Assembly (NCBI GenBank): GCA_020029595.1
Contig: JAIBJN010000009.1
Coordinates: forward strand, 1 to 47,645
Direction of reading: 5' to 3'
DNA: 47,645 nt
Source: Actinomycetota bacterium
GTDB taxonomy: Bacteria > Actinomycetota > Thermoleophilia > Gaiellales > Gaiellaceae
Below the pieces are notes generated by a model. That model was given only the letters and a program-made list of their open reading frames with translations, was not told the DNA's origin and searched no databases. The translations under genes were made by a program, and so were the position numbers. Below, one piece after another: positions 8,707 through 17,026 of the stretch. The stretch's first letter is position 1. Every line of letters starts with the position of its first letter.

Positions 8707-9639
8707 CTACGGCTCGCCGTCCCAGTAGTCCAGCGGCTCGATCCGCCCGATGACGCCGACGCCGCGTAGGTTGACCTTCCCCGAGCGGGGGTAGTAGGCG
8801 ATGTCGTTCGGCTCCCGCGTGCCGTAGGCGAGGTAGACGAGGCCCGCGGCGCCGGCGCGGAAGGAGTGCGCCACCGCCGTTCCCGCCGGGCGCCCGACGA
8901 CATGGCCGGCACGGACTGGGTGCTCGTCCGCCCCGAGGAGGACCGTCCCCTCGCCCTGGAGGACGACGAAGATCTCCTCCTCCGCCGAGTGGCAGTGCGG
9001 CGGGTAGCCGAGCCGGCCGGCCGGGATGGTCAGGTGGGAGATGCCGGTCCGGACGGAGCCCGCCGGCGTGCCGAGGTCGCGGTCGAAGAGAAGCGAGTCG
9101 CTGTGCTCCACCTCGACCGGCTCGACGTCCTCGACGTTGACGATCGAGGGCGGCCGCTCGGCCGGCTCCCCCACCTCGGGCTCGCCGGCCGCAGCCTCGC
9201 GCAGGTACGGGCCGCGCTCCCTCCCGACCGGGCTCACCTCCACGAAGCCGGGATCCATCCACGCGACGCCGGCGCGCGGGAGGACGGTGTTCCCGTGCCA
9301 GATCCGCTGGCCGTACGCGAGCACGCGCAGGCCGTCCGGCCCGGCGCGGAGCGTGTGCGCCTTCCCGCCGGGTAGGTGGACGAGGCAGTCGCCCGCGCGC
9401 ACCTCGCAGACCGCGCCGTCCTGCCAGGAGACCCCCGAGCCCTCCAGGACGTAGAAGATCTCCTCCTCCGCGCCCTCGACGTGAGCGGGCGTCGACCACT
9501 TGCCCGGGTCGACGTCGATCAACTTCACGCCGGCGCCGACCGTGCCGGCGGCCGTGCCGAGATCGCGCCATGTGCCAGCGATGTGCCCGGCCTCCCGACG
9601 GACGCCGACCACCTGGTCCCAGTGCGCCACGTGCTCCAC
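8707..9639 (-). CDS. Two-domain cupin protein
   Basis: A 310-residue bicupin. The first cupin holds HVEGAEEEIFYVLEGSG (about residues 53-69), the second PPHCHSAEEEIFVVLQGEG (about 215-233). Each repeats the H-x-E/EE-E pattern that usually holds a metal ion, although the first has only one clear His in its first motif. Bicupins of this style include dioxygenases, isomerases and non-enzymatic sugar-binding proteins, and the substrate cannot be told from sequence. No signal peptide is present. The start is a GTG at 9639. It lies divergent from the metallo-beta-lactamase-fold gene, only 21 bases apart, and the recG gene follows it on the same strand. Confidence 0.82.
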   Translation of the reverse strand: MEHVAHWDQVVGVRREAGHIAGTWRDLGTAAGTVGAGVKLIDVDPGKWSTPAHVEGAEEEIFYVLEGSGVSWQDGAVCEVRAGDCLVHLPGGKAHTLRAGPDGLRVLAYGQRIWHGNTVLPRAGVAWMDPGFVEVSPVGRERGPYLREAAAGEPEVGEPAERPPSIVNVEDVEPVEVEHSDSLLFDRDLGTPAGSVRTGISHLTIPAGRLGYPPHCHSAEEEIFVVLQGEGTVLLGADEHPVRAGHVVGRPAGTAVAHSFRAGAAGLVYLAYGTREPNDIAYYPRSGKVNLRGVGVIGRIEPLDYWDGEP

Positions 9640-9646
9640 GGTCGCC

Positions 9647-9652
9647 TACGAT
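9647..9652 (+). promoter_or_regulatory. Candidate -10 box (TACGAT) for the MBL-fold gene
   Basis: TACGAT fits the actinobacterial TANNNT consensus and ends 8 bases before the ATG at 9661, leaving no room for a Shine-Dalgarno. This points to a leaderless transcript. No convincing -35 was found. Confidence 0.35.
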
Positions 9653-9660
9653 ACCGCCGC

Positions 9661-10284
9661 ATGGCCGAGCCGAACGCCGTCGCAGAAGCCGCGGAGGAGG
9701 TCGTCCCGGGCGTCTGGCGGTGGGGCGTCAGGAACGAGCGGATCGGCGGGGCCGAGAGCACCGGGCACGCTGTCGCGGTGCCGGACGGCGTCGTCCTGGT
9801 CGACCCCGTACGCCTTGCCGACGACGCGCTCGCCGCGCTCGGCCCGGTGAACGCGATCTGCCTCACGGCTCAGTGCCATCAACGCTCTGCCTGGCGCTAT
9901 CGCCGTGCCCTCGGCGCCTCGGTCTGGGCGCCGGAGGGCACGCGGCCTCTGGAGGAGGAGCCAGACGAGCGCTACCGGCCCGGCGACGTCCTTCCCGGCG
10001 GCCTGCGCGCCGTGCACACGCCCGGGCCCGAGGAGGTCCACTTCTCCTTCCTCTCCGAGCGCGACCCTCGCGTCCTCTTCTGCTCCGATCTCCTCACGCA
10101 CTACGACGGCCGCGAGCTCGCGTTCGTGCCTTTGGAGTATCACGACGACCCCGCCCTGACGCGCGCGACGGTCGAAGGCCTGCTCGAGCTCGACTTCGCC
10201 GTCCTCTGCTTCGACCACGGGAGCCCGCTCGCGCACGACCCGAAGGGCGCAATCCGGGCCCTGCTGGCCAGAACAGCCGCCTAG
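9661..10284 (+). CDS. Metallo-beta-lactamase-fold protein lacking the HxHxDH motif
   Basis: A 207-residue protein with the general layout of the metallo-beta-lactamase fold: an early VVLVDPVRL strand, a central TAQCHQRSAWRY segment, a later GGLRAVHTPGPEEVHFSF stretch resembling the second metal-ligand region, FCSDLL and FDHGSP near the end. The usual HxHxDH zinc motif is replaced by CHQRSA, so two-metal hydrolase activity is doubtful. His residues in HTPG, HFSF and DHGSP remain. The family occurs widely in actinobacteria without a known substrate. It starts at ATG 9661, shares a short divergent spacer with the bicupin gene, and ends before a strong hairpin at 10370-10416. Confidence 0.75.
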   Translation: MAEPNAVAEAAEEVVPGVWRWGVRNERIGGAESTGHAVAVPDGVVLVDPVRLADDALAALGPVNAICLTAQCHQRSAWRYRRALGASVWAPEGTRPLEEEPDERYRPGDVLPGGLRAVHTPGPEEVHFSFLSERDPRVLFCSDLLTHYDGRELAFVPLEYHDDPALTRATVEGLLELDFAVLCFDHGSPLAHDPKGAIRALLARTAA

Positions 10285-10369
10285 GCCACGTCCGGGGCGG
10301 CGCCCACAGGAAACGAGCGGAACTTGCGCCCCCTCCGGACCTGGCCCAGCCGCCTGGCTGAGCCAAAAC

Positions 10370-10416
10370 CCGGCCACAGCGGCCATGCCCAGGGGTCTGA
10401 CCCCTGTCGTGGCCGG
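10370..10416. terminator. Nested palindrome between convergent genes, likely bidirectional terminator
   Basis: An outer inverted repeat CCGGCCAC (10370-10377) / GTGGCCGG (10409-10416) encloses a perfect 8-base inverted repeat around one base, CAGGGGTC-T-GACCCCTG (10390-10406). It lies in the 176-base gap between the MBL-fold gene (+) and degV (-), where both transcripts must end. No T-run follows, as is common for GC-rich actinobacteria. The rest of the gap shows no gene. Confidence 0.45.
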
Positions 10417-10460
10417 AGGGGACGGTGCCGTGGACTGATCGTGAGGGTTCTGGCGCGACT

Positions 10461-11327
10461 CTAGACCGGTTCGTCCTGGAACCAGAACAACCCGAGCGTG
10501 CCCGGGCCGCCGTGGGTTCCGATCACCGGGCCGAGCGTGGTCACGATGTCGAGCGACGCCTGGGGTCGGGCCGCGCGGATCCGGGCGACGAGATCTTCCG
10601 CATCCTTCGCCGCGTCGGCGTGGCCGACGCCGACGTGGAGATCCGGCGAGTCCTCCGTCGCCTCGAGGAACATCCGCACGAACTCGGCCAGCGCCTTCGC
10701 CCGTCCCCGCACGCGCTTGAGCGGCGCCACCTCGCCGTCCTGGAAGTGGAGGATCGGCTTCACGGAGAGGAGCTGCCCGGCGAGGCCGGCCGCCTTCCCG
10801 ATCCGCCCGCCGCGAACGAGGTACTCGAGCGTCTCGACCGTGAACAGGAGCCCGCGGGTGCGCTTGAAGCGCTCGACGACGGCGAAAAGCTCCTCCTCGC
10901 TCGTCCCCCGCTCGAGCCGCCGCTGGAGCGCGTCGGCCAGGATCACCGCCCCTCCGCAGATGACGCCGGAATCGATGACCGCGACCCGCTCGTCGCCTGC
11001 GGTCTCGGCCCCGAGGCGCGCGCTCTCGAGCGTGCCGGAGAGCCTCGCCGAGAGGAGGACGCAGAGAATCTTCTCGTAGGCCGCCAGCTCTTCGTAAGCG
11101 GCGGCAAAGTCCGCAGGAGTCGGCTGCGAGCTGCGCGGAGGCTCGGACGCCTCCCGCAGCCGGAGGTAGAACTCCTCCGGAGTGATGTCCACGTACTCCC
11201 GGAATGTCTCCTCGCCGAAGCGGACGTAGAGCGGGACGACGCGCCAGTTCGGGTGCCGCTCGCGGGCGTCCGCGCAGTCGGCCGTCGAGTCGAGGACGAT
11301 GGCGGTGTTCTCAGCGGAGAGCCGCAC
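10461..11327 (-). CDS. DegV family fatty-acid-binding protein (FakB-like)
   Basis: DegV/FakB proteins bind a fatty acid and present it to FakA for phosphorylation to acyl-phosphate. The 288-residue product has the DegV layout: IVLDSTADCADA at the N-terminus (DSTAD is the family signature), LLSARLSGTLESA, VIDSGVICGG, LEYLVRGGRIGKAAGLAG and VGVGHAD near the C-terminus. It starts at GTG 11327, within the 3' end of the receiver gene (17-base overlap), and belongs to the rpmB-fakA-receiver-degV operon. The pairing with a FakA-like gene makes a fatty acid kinase role likely. Chain-length preference cannot be read from sequence. Confidence 0.92.
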   Translation of the reverse strand: MRLSAENTAIVLDSTADCADARERHPNWRVVPLYVRFGEETFREYVDITPEEFYLRLREASEPPRSSQPTPADFAAAYEELAAYEKILCVLLSARLSGTLESARLGAETAGDERVAVIDSGVICGGAVILADALQRRLERGTSEEELFAVVERFKRTRGLLFTVETLEYLVRGGRIGKAAGLAGQLLSVKPILHFQDGEVAPLKRVRGRAKALAEFVRMFLEATEDSPDLHVGVGHADAAKDAEDLVARIRAARPQASLDIVTTLGPVIGTHGGPGTLGLFWFQDEPV

Positions 11328-11706
11328 CGCGCCCCGCGGCGTCCCTCACCGCGCCGACGATCTCGTCCAGCTCGCGGTCCTTCGTCAGGCAGGCGACGGC
11401 GCCCGCCTCGTAGAGGGCGTCGATCTCCTCGCTCTCGGCGGTCGCGGTGAGGACGACGACGGCGGTCGTGGGGCAGGCGGCGCCGATCGCAGCCGTGGTC
11501 TCCACGCCGTCGAGCTCGGGCAACCGGTAGTCCATGAGCACGACCCCCGGGCGAAGGCGCGTGCAGACATCGAGCGCGCGGCGGCCGTCGGGAACGGCCG
11601 CGACGACCTCGATGTCGGGGACGGTACCCAGGAGGAGCTCCAGCGACTCGCGGAAGATGTCGTTGTCCTCCACGAGCACGACGGTGATCGGGTCGGTCGC
11701 CACCAC
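11311..11706 (-). CDS. Stand-alone response regulator receiver protein
   Basis: A 131-residue protein made of one REC domain and nothing else. The phosphorylation machinery is complete: acidic pair E13-D14 (VLVEDN), acceptor D59 in VLMDYRLPELDG, T87 in VVVLTAT and K109 in CLTKDREL. It ends at GRGAALR with no DNA-binding or enzymatic output domain, so it must act through protein contacts or as a phosphorelay step. It starts at GTG 11706, 15 bases after the fakA stop, and its end overlaps degV by 17 bases, placing it between the two parts of a putative fatty acid kinase. No histidine kinase gene lies in the window. Confidence 0.9.
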   Translation of the reverse strand: MVATDPITVVLVEDNDIFRESLELLLGTVPDIEVVAAVPDGRRALDVCTRLRPGVVLMDYRLPELDGVETTAAIGAACPTTAVVVLTATAESEEIDALYEAGAVACLTKDRELDEIVGAVRDAAGRGAALR

Positions 11707-11721
11707 GGGGAGAGTATCGAC

Positions 11722-13290
11722 CTATTCGGCCGAGAACAGGAGCGGATAGTGCGGCTGGCCGCCCTCGTGCACCTCGACCTCGAGCTCGGAGTGCTCCTCC
11801 CGCAGGAAGGCGACGAGGTCGTCCACGCCCTCGCCATCCTCGCCGACGAGGATCGTGAGCACGTCGGCGTCGTCCTCCAGGAGTCGCTCGAGGACGTCGC
11901 GCGCGACAGGCTGGAGCACCGGGCCCACAGTGAAAGGCTCCCCGTCGAGGAGGCCGAGGAACTGCCCCTCCTCGACCGCCAGTTCGCCGACGACGGCGTC
12001 CCGTGAGGCGCGCGTCACGGCCGCGGCGCGCACGCCGGCCGCCGCCTCCGTCATCTCGGTCGCGTTCTCCTCCGCCGGGCGATTCGCGTCAAAGCCGACC
12101 ATCGCCCCCAGCCCCGCCTGCACCGAGCGGGTGGGGACGAGCAGAGCGGGCTTCGACGTCGCGCCGACCGCCTGCTCGGCTGCGAGGATCACGTTCTTGT
12201 TGTTCGGGAGCACGACTGCCTCCGACGCCGGGAGCGCCTCGACCGCAGCGGCGATGTCGGCGGTCGACGGGTTCATGGACTGACCCCCTTCCACGCAAGC
12301 TGCTCCCAGGCTCTCGAAGAGCCTCCGGTTCCCGGCGCCGGCGCACACCGCGACGACTCCGCAGACGCACTCCTCCGCGCTGAGAAGGCGCTCCTCGCGC
12401 TCGACCGTCTGGACGTGCATGTTCTTGATGTCCACCTCCTCGATCACGCCCACGGCGGTCGCCAGAGAGAGCACTGTCCCGGGCTCGTCGGTGTGGAGGT
12501 GCACCTTGACGGCGCCGCGGCCGCCGACGACGAGGAGGGAGTCCCCCAGGCGCGCGAGCTCGGGCTCGAGCCGCTCGGGATCGACGCCCTCGCCCTCGAC
12601 GAAGAACGACGTGCAGTAGCGGAAACGGGAGAGCTCGAGGTGGATCGCCTCGAGCGGGATCGGCTCGAGGATCGGCGCCGGCTCGGGGAGCTCCTCGCCG
12701 CGGACCAGCGAGGCGATGCCCCTGACGATCTCGAGCAGGCCCGCCGCGCCCGCGTCGACGACCCCCGCCTGGCGCAGGACGTCGAGCTGCTCCGTCGTGC
12801 GGGCGAGCGCCTCCTCCCCATGCGCGAGCAGGTCGGCGAGGGCGTCCTCGATGGGCATCCCGGCGTCCGCGATCGCCTCGGCCCGCTCGGCGAGCGCCCG
12901 CGCGACGGTGAGGATCGTCCCCTCCTGCGCGTTGCGGACGGCCGCGTAGCCCGCGTCGCTCGCACTGCGGAGGGCGCGAGCCACGGCGCCGGCGTCGACC
13001 GGTCCCTCGGCCGGGAGCTCGCGGAGGGCGCCGCCGACGAGCTGCGAGAGGATGACGCCCGAGTTCCCGCGGGCGCCCATCAGGATCGCCCGCCCGACGT
13101 CCGCGTCGGGGTCGCGCTCGAGCGCGTCGACGCCCGCCCGCATCGTCAGCGTCATGTTCGTCCCCGTGTCCCCGTCGGGAACCGGGTAGACGTTGAGGTC
13201 GTCGATCCGCGCGCGGCTCGCCTCGAGCGCGGCGAGCGCCGCGCGCGCGAAGGCTAGAGAGCCTTCTCGACGCGGCCCGACTTCAGGCAC
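11722..13290 (-). CDS. FakA-like fatty acid kinase (DAK2/DhaL plus DegV-like domain)
   Basis: Catalytic partner of a two-part fatty acid kinase: an ATP-binding DhaL domain phosphorylates the fatty acid held by FakB/DegV. The 522-residue product opens with the DhaL signature [20 protein letters not shown] (Asp ligands for the nucleotide magnesium ions), [17 protein letters not shown] and [19 protein letters not shown] middle domain with [11 protein letters not shown] and [10 protein letters not shown] follows, then the C-terminal domain with [14 protein letters not shown]. The GTG at 13290 overlaps rpmB by 37 bases; the conserved region starts about 28 residues later, so a later start is possible. 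Next genes in the operon are the receiver protein and the DegV protein. Confidence 0.92.
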   Translation of the reverse strand: MPEVGPRREGSLAFARAALAALEASRARIDDLNVYPVPDGDTGTNMTLTMRAGVDALERDPDADVGRAILMGARGNSGVILSQLVGGALRELPAEGPVDAGAVARALRSASDAGYAAVRNAQEGTILTVARALAERAEAIADAGMPIEDALADLLAHGEEALARTTEQLDVLRQAGVVDAGAAGLLEIVRGIASLVRGEELPEPAPILEPIPLEAIHLELSRFRYCTSFFVEGEGVDPERLEPELARLGDSLLVVGGRGAVKVHLHTDEPGTVLSLATAVGVIEEVDIKNMHVQTVEREERLLSAEECVCGVVAVCAGAGNRRLFESLGAACVEGGQSMNPSTADIAAAVEALPASEAVVLPNNKNVILAAEQAVGATSKPALLVPTRSVQAGLGAMVGFDANRPAEENATEMTEAAAGVRAAAVTRASRDAVVGELAVEEGQFLGLLDGEPFTVGPVLQPVARDVLERLLEDDADVLTILVGEDGEGVDDLVAFLREEHSELEVEVHEGGQPHYPLLFSAE

Positions 13291-13445
13291 CGCGCGCAGA
13301 CGTAGCTCCGGCGCGGCACGCCGTCCACGAGGATGCGGACCCGCTGGAGGTTGGGGTTGAAGCGGCGCTTCGTCGCCACCATCGAATGGCTCCGGTTGTG
13401 GCCGAACGAAGGGCCCTTCCCACAGACTGCGCAGACCTTGGACAT
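13254..13445 (-). CDS. rpmB: 50S ribosomal protein L28 (zinc-binding form)
   Basis: Large-subunit ribosomal protein. The 63-residue product begins [20 protein letters not shown] and carries two CxxC pairs (CAVC, CARC), so it is the zinc-binding paralogue like the L32 in this window. It is the first gene of the run leading to fakA, which overlaps its 3' end; the rpmB-DAK2 pairing is common in bacteria. Confidence 0.97.
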   Translation of the reverse strand: MSKVCAVCGKGPSFGHNRSHSMVATKRRFNPNLQRVRILVDGVPRRSYVCARCLKSGRVEKAL

Positions 13446-13474
13446 CGGCGGACGAGTATAGCTGGAGCTGATCT

Positions 13475-14014
13475 TTACTCAGGCGCGCGCGTGCGGAGCA
13501 GGCCGAAGATGTCCGCCATCTCGAGCGCCGAGCGCGCCGCCTCGGCGCCCTTGTTCCCGCGCGCGCCCCCTGCGCGGGCCTCGGCCTGGGCGCGCGTGTC
13601 GCAGGTGAGCACGCCGAAGGAAACGGGAACGCCTGTCTCGAGCGCGGCGAGCTGGAGCCCGCTCGCCGCCTCGCCGGCCACGTAGTCGAAGTGCGGCGTC
13701 TCCCCGCGAATCACGCACCCGAGGGCGATGATGCACGCGTACTGGCGGGTTCTGGCGAGCGCCATGGCGCCGAGCGGGAGCTCGAACGCCCCGGGCACCG
13801 GCACGACGTCGATGCGGTCGCGCTCGACCCCGGCCTCCACGAGCGCGGCGATCGCGCCGTCGAGGAGGCGGGAGGTGATCTCGCCGTTGAAGCGGCCGAC
13901 GACGATCCCGACGGCGCGCCGCGCGCCGTTGGGCGAGCCCGCGATCACGCCGACGCCCTCCGGGAGCCGCAGCCGCCCGATGGCGTGATCCGGCGCCCGA
14001 AGCTCCTCGTTCAT
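13475..14014 (-). CDS. ribH: 6,7-dimethyl-8-ribityllumazine synthase
   Basis: Penultimate step of riboflavin synthesis: condenses the ribityl-aminouracil product with dihydroxybutanone phosphate. Family motifs are [44 protein letters not shown] (with the catalytic His) and GVLTCDT. The 179 residues include an N-terminal extension of about 38 residues before VGIVVGRFN. The ATG at 14014 overlaps the ribBA stop as ATGA. Last gene of the ribD-ribE-ribBA-ribH block. Confidence 0.96.
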   Translation of the reverse strand: MNEELRAPDHAIGRLRLPEGVGVIAGSPNGARRAVGIVVGRFNGEITSRLLDGAIAALVEAGVERDRIDVVPVPGAFELPLGAMALARTRQYACIIALGCVIRGETPHFDYVAGEAASGLQLAALETGVPVSFGVLTCDTRAQAEARAGGARGNKGAEAARSALEMADIFGLLRTRAPE

Positions 14015-15270
14015 CGCTCGTCGCCCGGCGCCTCGAACCGCTGCTCCTGGTGGTGGAGCCGGTGGCCGAGCTTGTCGCGCTTCGTCTCGAGGTAGAGGCG
14101 GTTCTCCATGTTGGGCGACACCTCGATGGGCACCTGCTCGACGACCTTGAGCCCGAAGCCCTCGATGCCGGTGATCTTGCGCGGGTTGTTCGTGAGGATC
14201 CGGATCGTCGCGAGGCCGAGGTCGGAGAGGATCTGCGAGCCGATCCCGTACTCCCGCGCATCCGGCGGGAAGCCGAGCTCGATGTTCGCCTCGACGGTGT
14301 CGAGCCCGTTCTCCTGCAGCTCGTACGCCTTCAGCTTGGCGAGGAGCCCGATCCCGCGCCCCTCCTGGGACATGTAGAGGAGGACGCCGCGCTCCTCGGC
14401 CGCGATGCGTCGCAGGGCGAGCTCGAGCTGCTCTCCGCAGTCGCAGCGGAACGAGTGGAACACGTCCCCCGTGAGGCACTCCGAGTGGACGCGGACGAGC
14501 ACGTCCTCGTGTCCGGAGACGTCGCCCTTGACGAGCGCGACGTGGCTCTTGCCGGTGAGCACTTCTCGGAACGCGACGGCCGTGAACTCGCCGTAGGCCG
14601 TCGGGAGCCGGACCGAGGTCATGCGCTCGACGAGCTTCTCCGTCCGCCGGCGGTACTCGATCAGGTCCTCGACGGTGACGAGCTTGAGGCCGTGCCGCTC
14701 GCAGTACGGGATCAGGTCGGGGACGCGGGCCATCGTCCCGTCCTCGTTCATGATCTCGCAGACGACGCCGGCCGGGTTCAGGCCCGCGAGCCGCGCGAGG
14801 TCGACGGCGGCCTCGGTCTGGCCGGCCCGCTGGAGGACCCCGCCGGGGCGCGCGCGGAGTGGGAAGACATGGCCCGGCTGGACGAGGTCGGCGGAGGCCT
14901 TCGTCGGGTCGACGGCGACCTGGATCGTGCGCGCCCGGTCGGCGGCGGAGATCCCCGTCGTCACGCCCTCGCGGGCCTCGATCGAGATCGTGAACGCGGT
15001 CTCGTAGGGCGTCTCGTTGTTGTAGGTCATCGGCCGGAGCCCGAGCTCGTCGCAGCGCTCCTCCGTCAGACAGAGGCAGACGAGCCCGCGGCCGTGCGTG
15101 GCCATGAAGTTGACCGCCTCGGGCGTCGCAAACTGCGCCGCGATCGTGAGGTCGCCCTCGTTCTCGCGGTCGGCCGCGTCCACGACGACGACCAGCTTCC
15201 CCTGGCGGATGTCCTCGATGGCCTCCTCGATCGTGGCGAAAGGCGTCTTCGTGTCGACCTGCGCGCTCAT
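14011..15270 (-). CDS. ribBA: Bifunctional DHBP synthase / GTP cyclohydrolase II
   Basis: Makes both precursors of lumazine: dihydroxybutanone phosphate from ribulose 5-phosphate, and the pyrimidine from GTP. The N-terminal half has the DHBP motifs [30 protein letters not shown]-type [17 protein letters not shown] and [11 protein letters not shown]. The C-terminal half has the cyclohydrolase zinc site [16 protein letters not shown], then SQEGRGIGL. Both active sites look intact over 419 residues. The substrate of the first half is linked to the nearby rpe product. The ATG start lies 64 bases after the ribE stop. Confidence 0.97.
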   Translation of the reverse strand: MSAQVDTKTPFATIEEAIEDIRQGKLVVVVDAADRENEGDLTIAAQFATPEAVNFMATHGRGLVCLCLTEERCDELGLRPMTYNNETPYETAFTISIEAREGVTTGISAADRARTIQVAVDPTKASADLVQPGHVFPLRARPGGVLQRAGQTEAAVDLARLAGLNPAGVVCEIMNEDGTMARVPDLIPYCERHGLKLVTVEDLIEYRRRTEKLVERMTSVRLPTAYGEFTAVAFREVLTGKSHVALVKGDVSGHEDVLVRVHSECLTGDVFHSFRCDCGEQLELALRRIAAEERGVLLYMSQEGRGIGLLAKLKAYELQENGLDTVEANIELGFPPDAREYGIGSQILSDLGLATIRILTNNPRKITGIEGFGLKVVEQVPIEVSPNMENRLYLETKRDKLGHRLHHQEQRFEAPGDER

Positions 15271-15334
15271 TCCTCCCCTGGATCGTATCCGGGAGGCTCC
15301 AGCGGGGGCTCCCGGACGGGCCGGGCGACGAGCT

Positions 15335-15910
15335 TCATCTTGCCAGGAGCCGCTCGACGTGCTTGGCGAGGATGTCCGCCTCGAGGTTCACCCGGTCGCC
15401 CTCGGCGAGCGCGCCCAGCGTCGTCGCCGCGCGCGTGTGCGGAACGAGCGCGACGCTGAACGAGTGCTCTCCGAGCGCGGCGATCGTCAGGCTGACGCCC
15501 TCCACCGCGATCGAGCCCTTCTCGACGCAGTAGCCCAGGATCTCGAGGGGCGCCTCCAGCTCGAGCCCCTCTGCGTCGGCCCGGCGCACGCGCCCGACGC
15601 CGTCCACGTGCCCCTGGACGAGGTGACCGCCCAGCGGCTCCCCCGCCCGGAGCGCCGGCTCGACGTTCACGGACGCGCCCGCTTCGAGGCTGCCGAGGGT
15701 CGAGCGGCTGCGCGTCTCGTCGACGACGTCGAAGGCGAGGACGCCGTCCGCGACCGCGACCGCCGTCAGGCACACGCCGTTGACGGCGACCGAGTCGCCG
15801 ACGGCCGCCCGGCCGGCCGTCTCGGGCGCCCGGATGCGCAGCCGGACGCTCTCGCCGGCGACCTCGACGCCGTCGACAGCCCCTAGCTCGCGCACGATAC
15901 CCGTGAACAC
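15335..15910 (-). CDS. ribE: Riboflavin synthase alpha subunit
   Basis: Dismutates two ribityllumazines to riboflavin. The 191-residue protein is the typical internal duplication: FTGIVRELG at the N-terminus, [13 protein letters not shown] in the first barrel, [10 protein letters not shown] and [14 protein letters not shown] in the second. GTG at 15910 starts the conserved (M/V)FTGIV sequence; the longer frame to 15961 is unconserved. The 153-base spacer to ribD carries inverted repeats but no FMN riboswitch signature. Confidence 0.95.
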   Translation of the reverse strand: MFTGIVRELGAVDGVEVAGESVRLRIRAPETAGRAAVGDSVAVNGVCLTAVAVADGVLAFDVVDETRSRSTLGSLEAGASVNVEPALRAGEPLGGHLVQGHVDGVGRVRRADAEGLELEAPLEILGYCVEKGSIAVEGVSLTIAALGEHSFSVALVPHTRAATTLGALAEGDRVNLEADILAKHVERLLAR

Positions 15911-15941
15911 GAGCCAACGATAACGTCGCCCGCAACGGGCC

Positions 15942-16047
15942 CTTGTGTTCCACGCGCACAAAGTGCTGCGCGGCTCCCTGACCCGAGATCGCGGGCTTCA
16001 GCAGAGACGAGCGGCTCCACGAGCTTGTGCCAGTGGAACACAAGCTC
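15942..16047. repeat. Inverted repeats in the ribD-ribE spacer
   Basis: CTTGTGTTCCAC (15942-15953) recurs as its exact reverse complement GTGGAACACAAG (16033-16044). The right copy overlaps a second, tighter hairpin, GAGCTTGTG (16021-16029) with CACAAGCTC (16039-16047), stem 9 and loop 9. The two structures share bases and exclude each other. The spacer (15911-16063) holds no gene. In the direction of transcription the tight hairpin comes first, so partial termination or RNA processing between ribD and ribE is possible. Confidence 0.6.
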
Positions 16048-16063
16048 TCCGCCGGCCGCGCGC

Positions 16064-17026
16064 TCAGGGCTCGCGGAGGTAGGCGGTGACGAGGAGGTCG
16101 GCGCCGACCGGCTCCGCGGTCACCCGCAGCAGCCGCACCGGCTCGGGGAGGTCGCCGACGAAGCGCGGGCCGGCGCCGGCGAGCGTCGGGGCGACGAAGA
16201 GGAGGAGCTTGTCCACGAGGCCCGCGGCGAGGAATGCGGTCGCGAGGGTCGGCCCGCCCTCGAGGAGCAGGGACTGCACGCCCTCCTCGGCAAGGCGCCC
16301 GAGCTCCTCCTCGAGCGGGGCGCTCGCGAGCTCGAGCTCCGAGCCCTGCGGAAGCGGGCCGCGCCCAAACGCGAGCCGCCTCGGCTGCCGCTCCGCCTCC
16401 ACCTCGCGCGCTGTGAGCTGCGGGTTGTCGGCGACCACCGTCCCCATGCCGACCGCGACAACGTCCACCCGCGCGCGCAGCTCGTGGACGCGTCTCCTGC
16501 TCTCCTCCCCGCTCACCCAGCGCGAGCCCGGAACGGTCACGCGTCCGTCGACCGTCACCGCGGCCTTGTAGACCACGAACGGCCGCCGCTCGGCGACCCA
16601 GACGCGGTAGGCCTCGTTCTGGACGCGCGCGCGCCACTCGAGATCGCCGCCCGCGAGCTTGACCTCGATCCCTGCCGCGCGCAGGCGCTCCAGCCCGACC
16701 CCGTGCGTCTGCGGATTCGGGTCGCCGACGGCGGCGACCACGCGTGCCACGCCCGCCTGGATGAGAGCGTCGGCGCAGGGCGGCGTGCGGCCGTGATGGG
16801 CACACGGCTCCAAGGTGACGTAGAGCGTCGAGCCGTGGGCGCGCTCGCCGGCGGCGGCGAGCGCGACGACCTCGGCGTGTGGGCCGCCCGGGCGCTCGTG
16901 CCAGCCCTCCCCCACCACCTCGCCGTCCCGGACGAGCACCGCCCCGACGACGGGGTTCGGCGCCGTCCCGCCGCGCCCCCGCTCCGCCAGCTCGAGGGCG
17001 CGCTCGAGAGGCTCGGCATCAGTCAT
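16064..17026 (-). CDS. ribD: Bifunctional riboflavin deaminase/reductase RibD
   Basis: Deaminates and then reduces the pyrimidine intermediate of riboflavin synthesis. The N-terminal deaminase has the zinc motif PHAEVVAL followed by TLEPCAHHGRTPPC. The C-terminal reductase has VYKAAVTVDGRV, SRWVSGEESR and LLLEGGPTLATAF. The 320-residue length fits a short but complete fusion. The ATG at 17026 overlaps the rpe stop by 8 bases, so the first gene of the riboflavin block is coupled to the pentose phosphate enzyme. Confidence 0.96.
   Translation of the reverse strand: MTDAEPLERALELAERGRGGTAPNPVVGAVLVRDGEVVGEGWHERPGGPHAEVVALAAAGERAHGSTLYVTLEPCAHHGRTPPCADALIQAGVARVVAAVGDPNPQTHGVGLERLRAAGIEVKLAGGDLEWRARVQNEAYRVWVAERRPFVVYKAAVTVDGRVTVPGSRWVSGEESRRRVHELRARVDVVAVGMGTVVADNPQLTAREVEAERQPRRLAFGRGPLPQGSELELASAPLEEELGRLAEEGVQSLLLEGGPTLATAFLAAGLVDKLLLFVAPTLAGAGPRFVGDLPEPVRLLRVTAEPVGADLLVTAYLREP

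Noticed and set aside
6617-9571. 984-codon frame that would extend RecG by about 300 residues
   Set aside because: The extension overlaps the bicupin gene in another frame and has no domain; the GTG at 8656 gives a normal RecG length.
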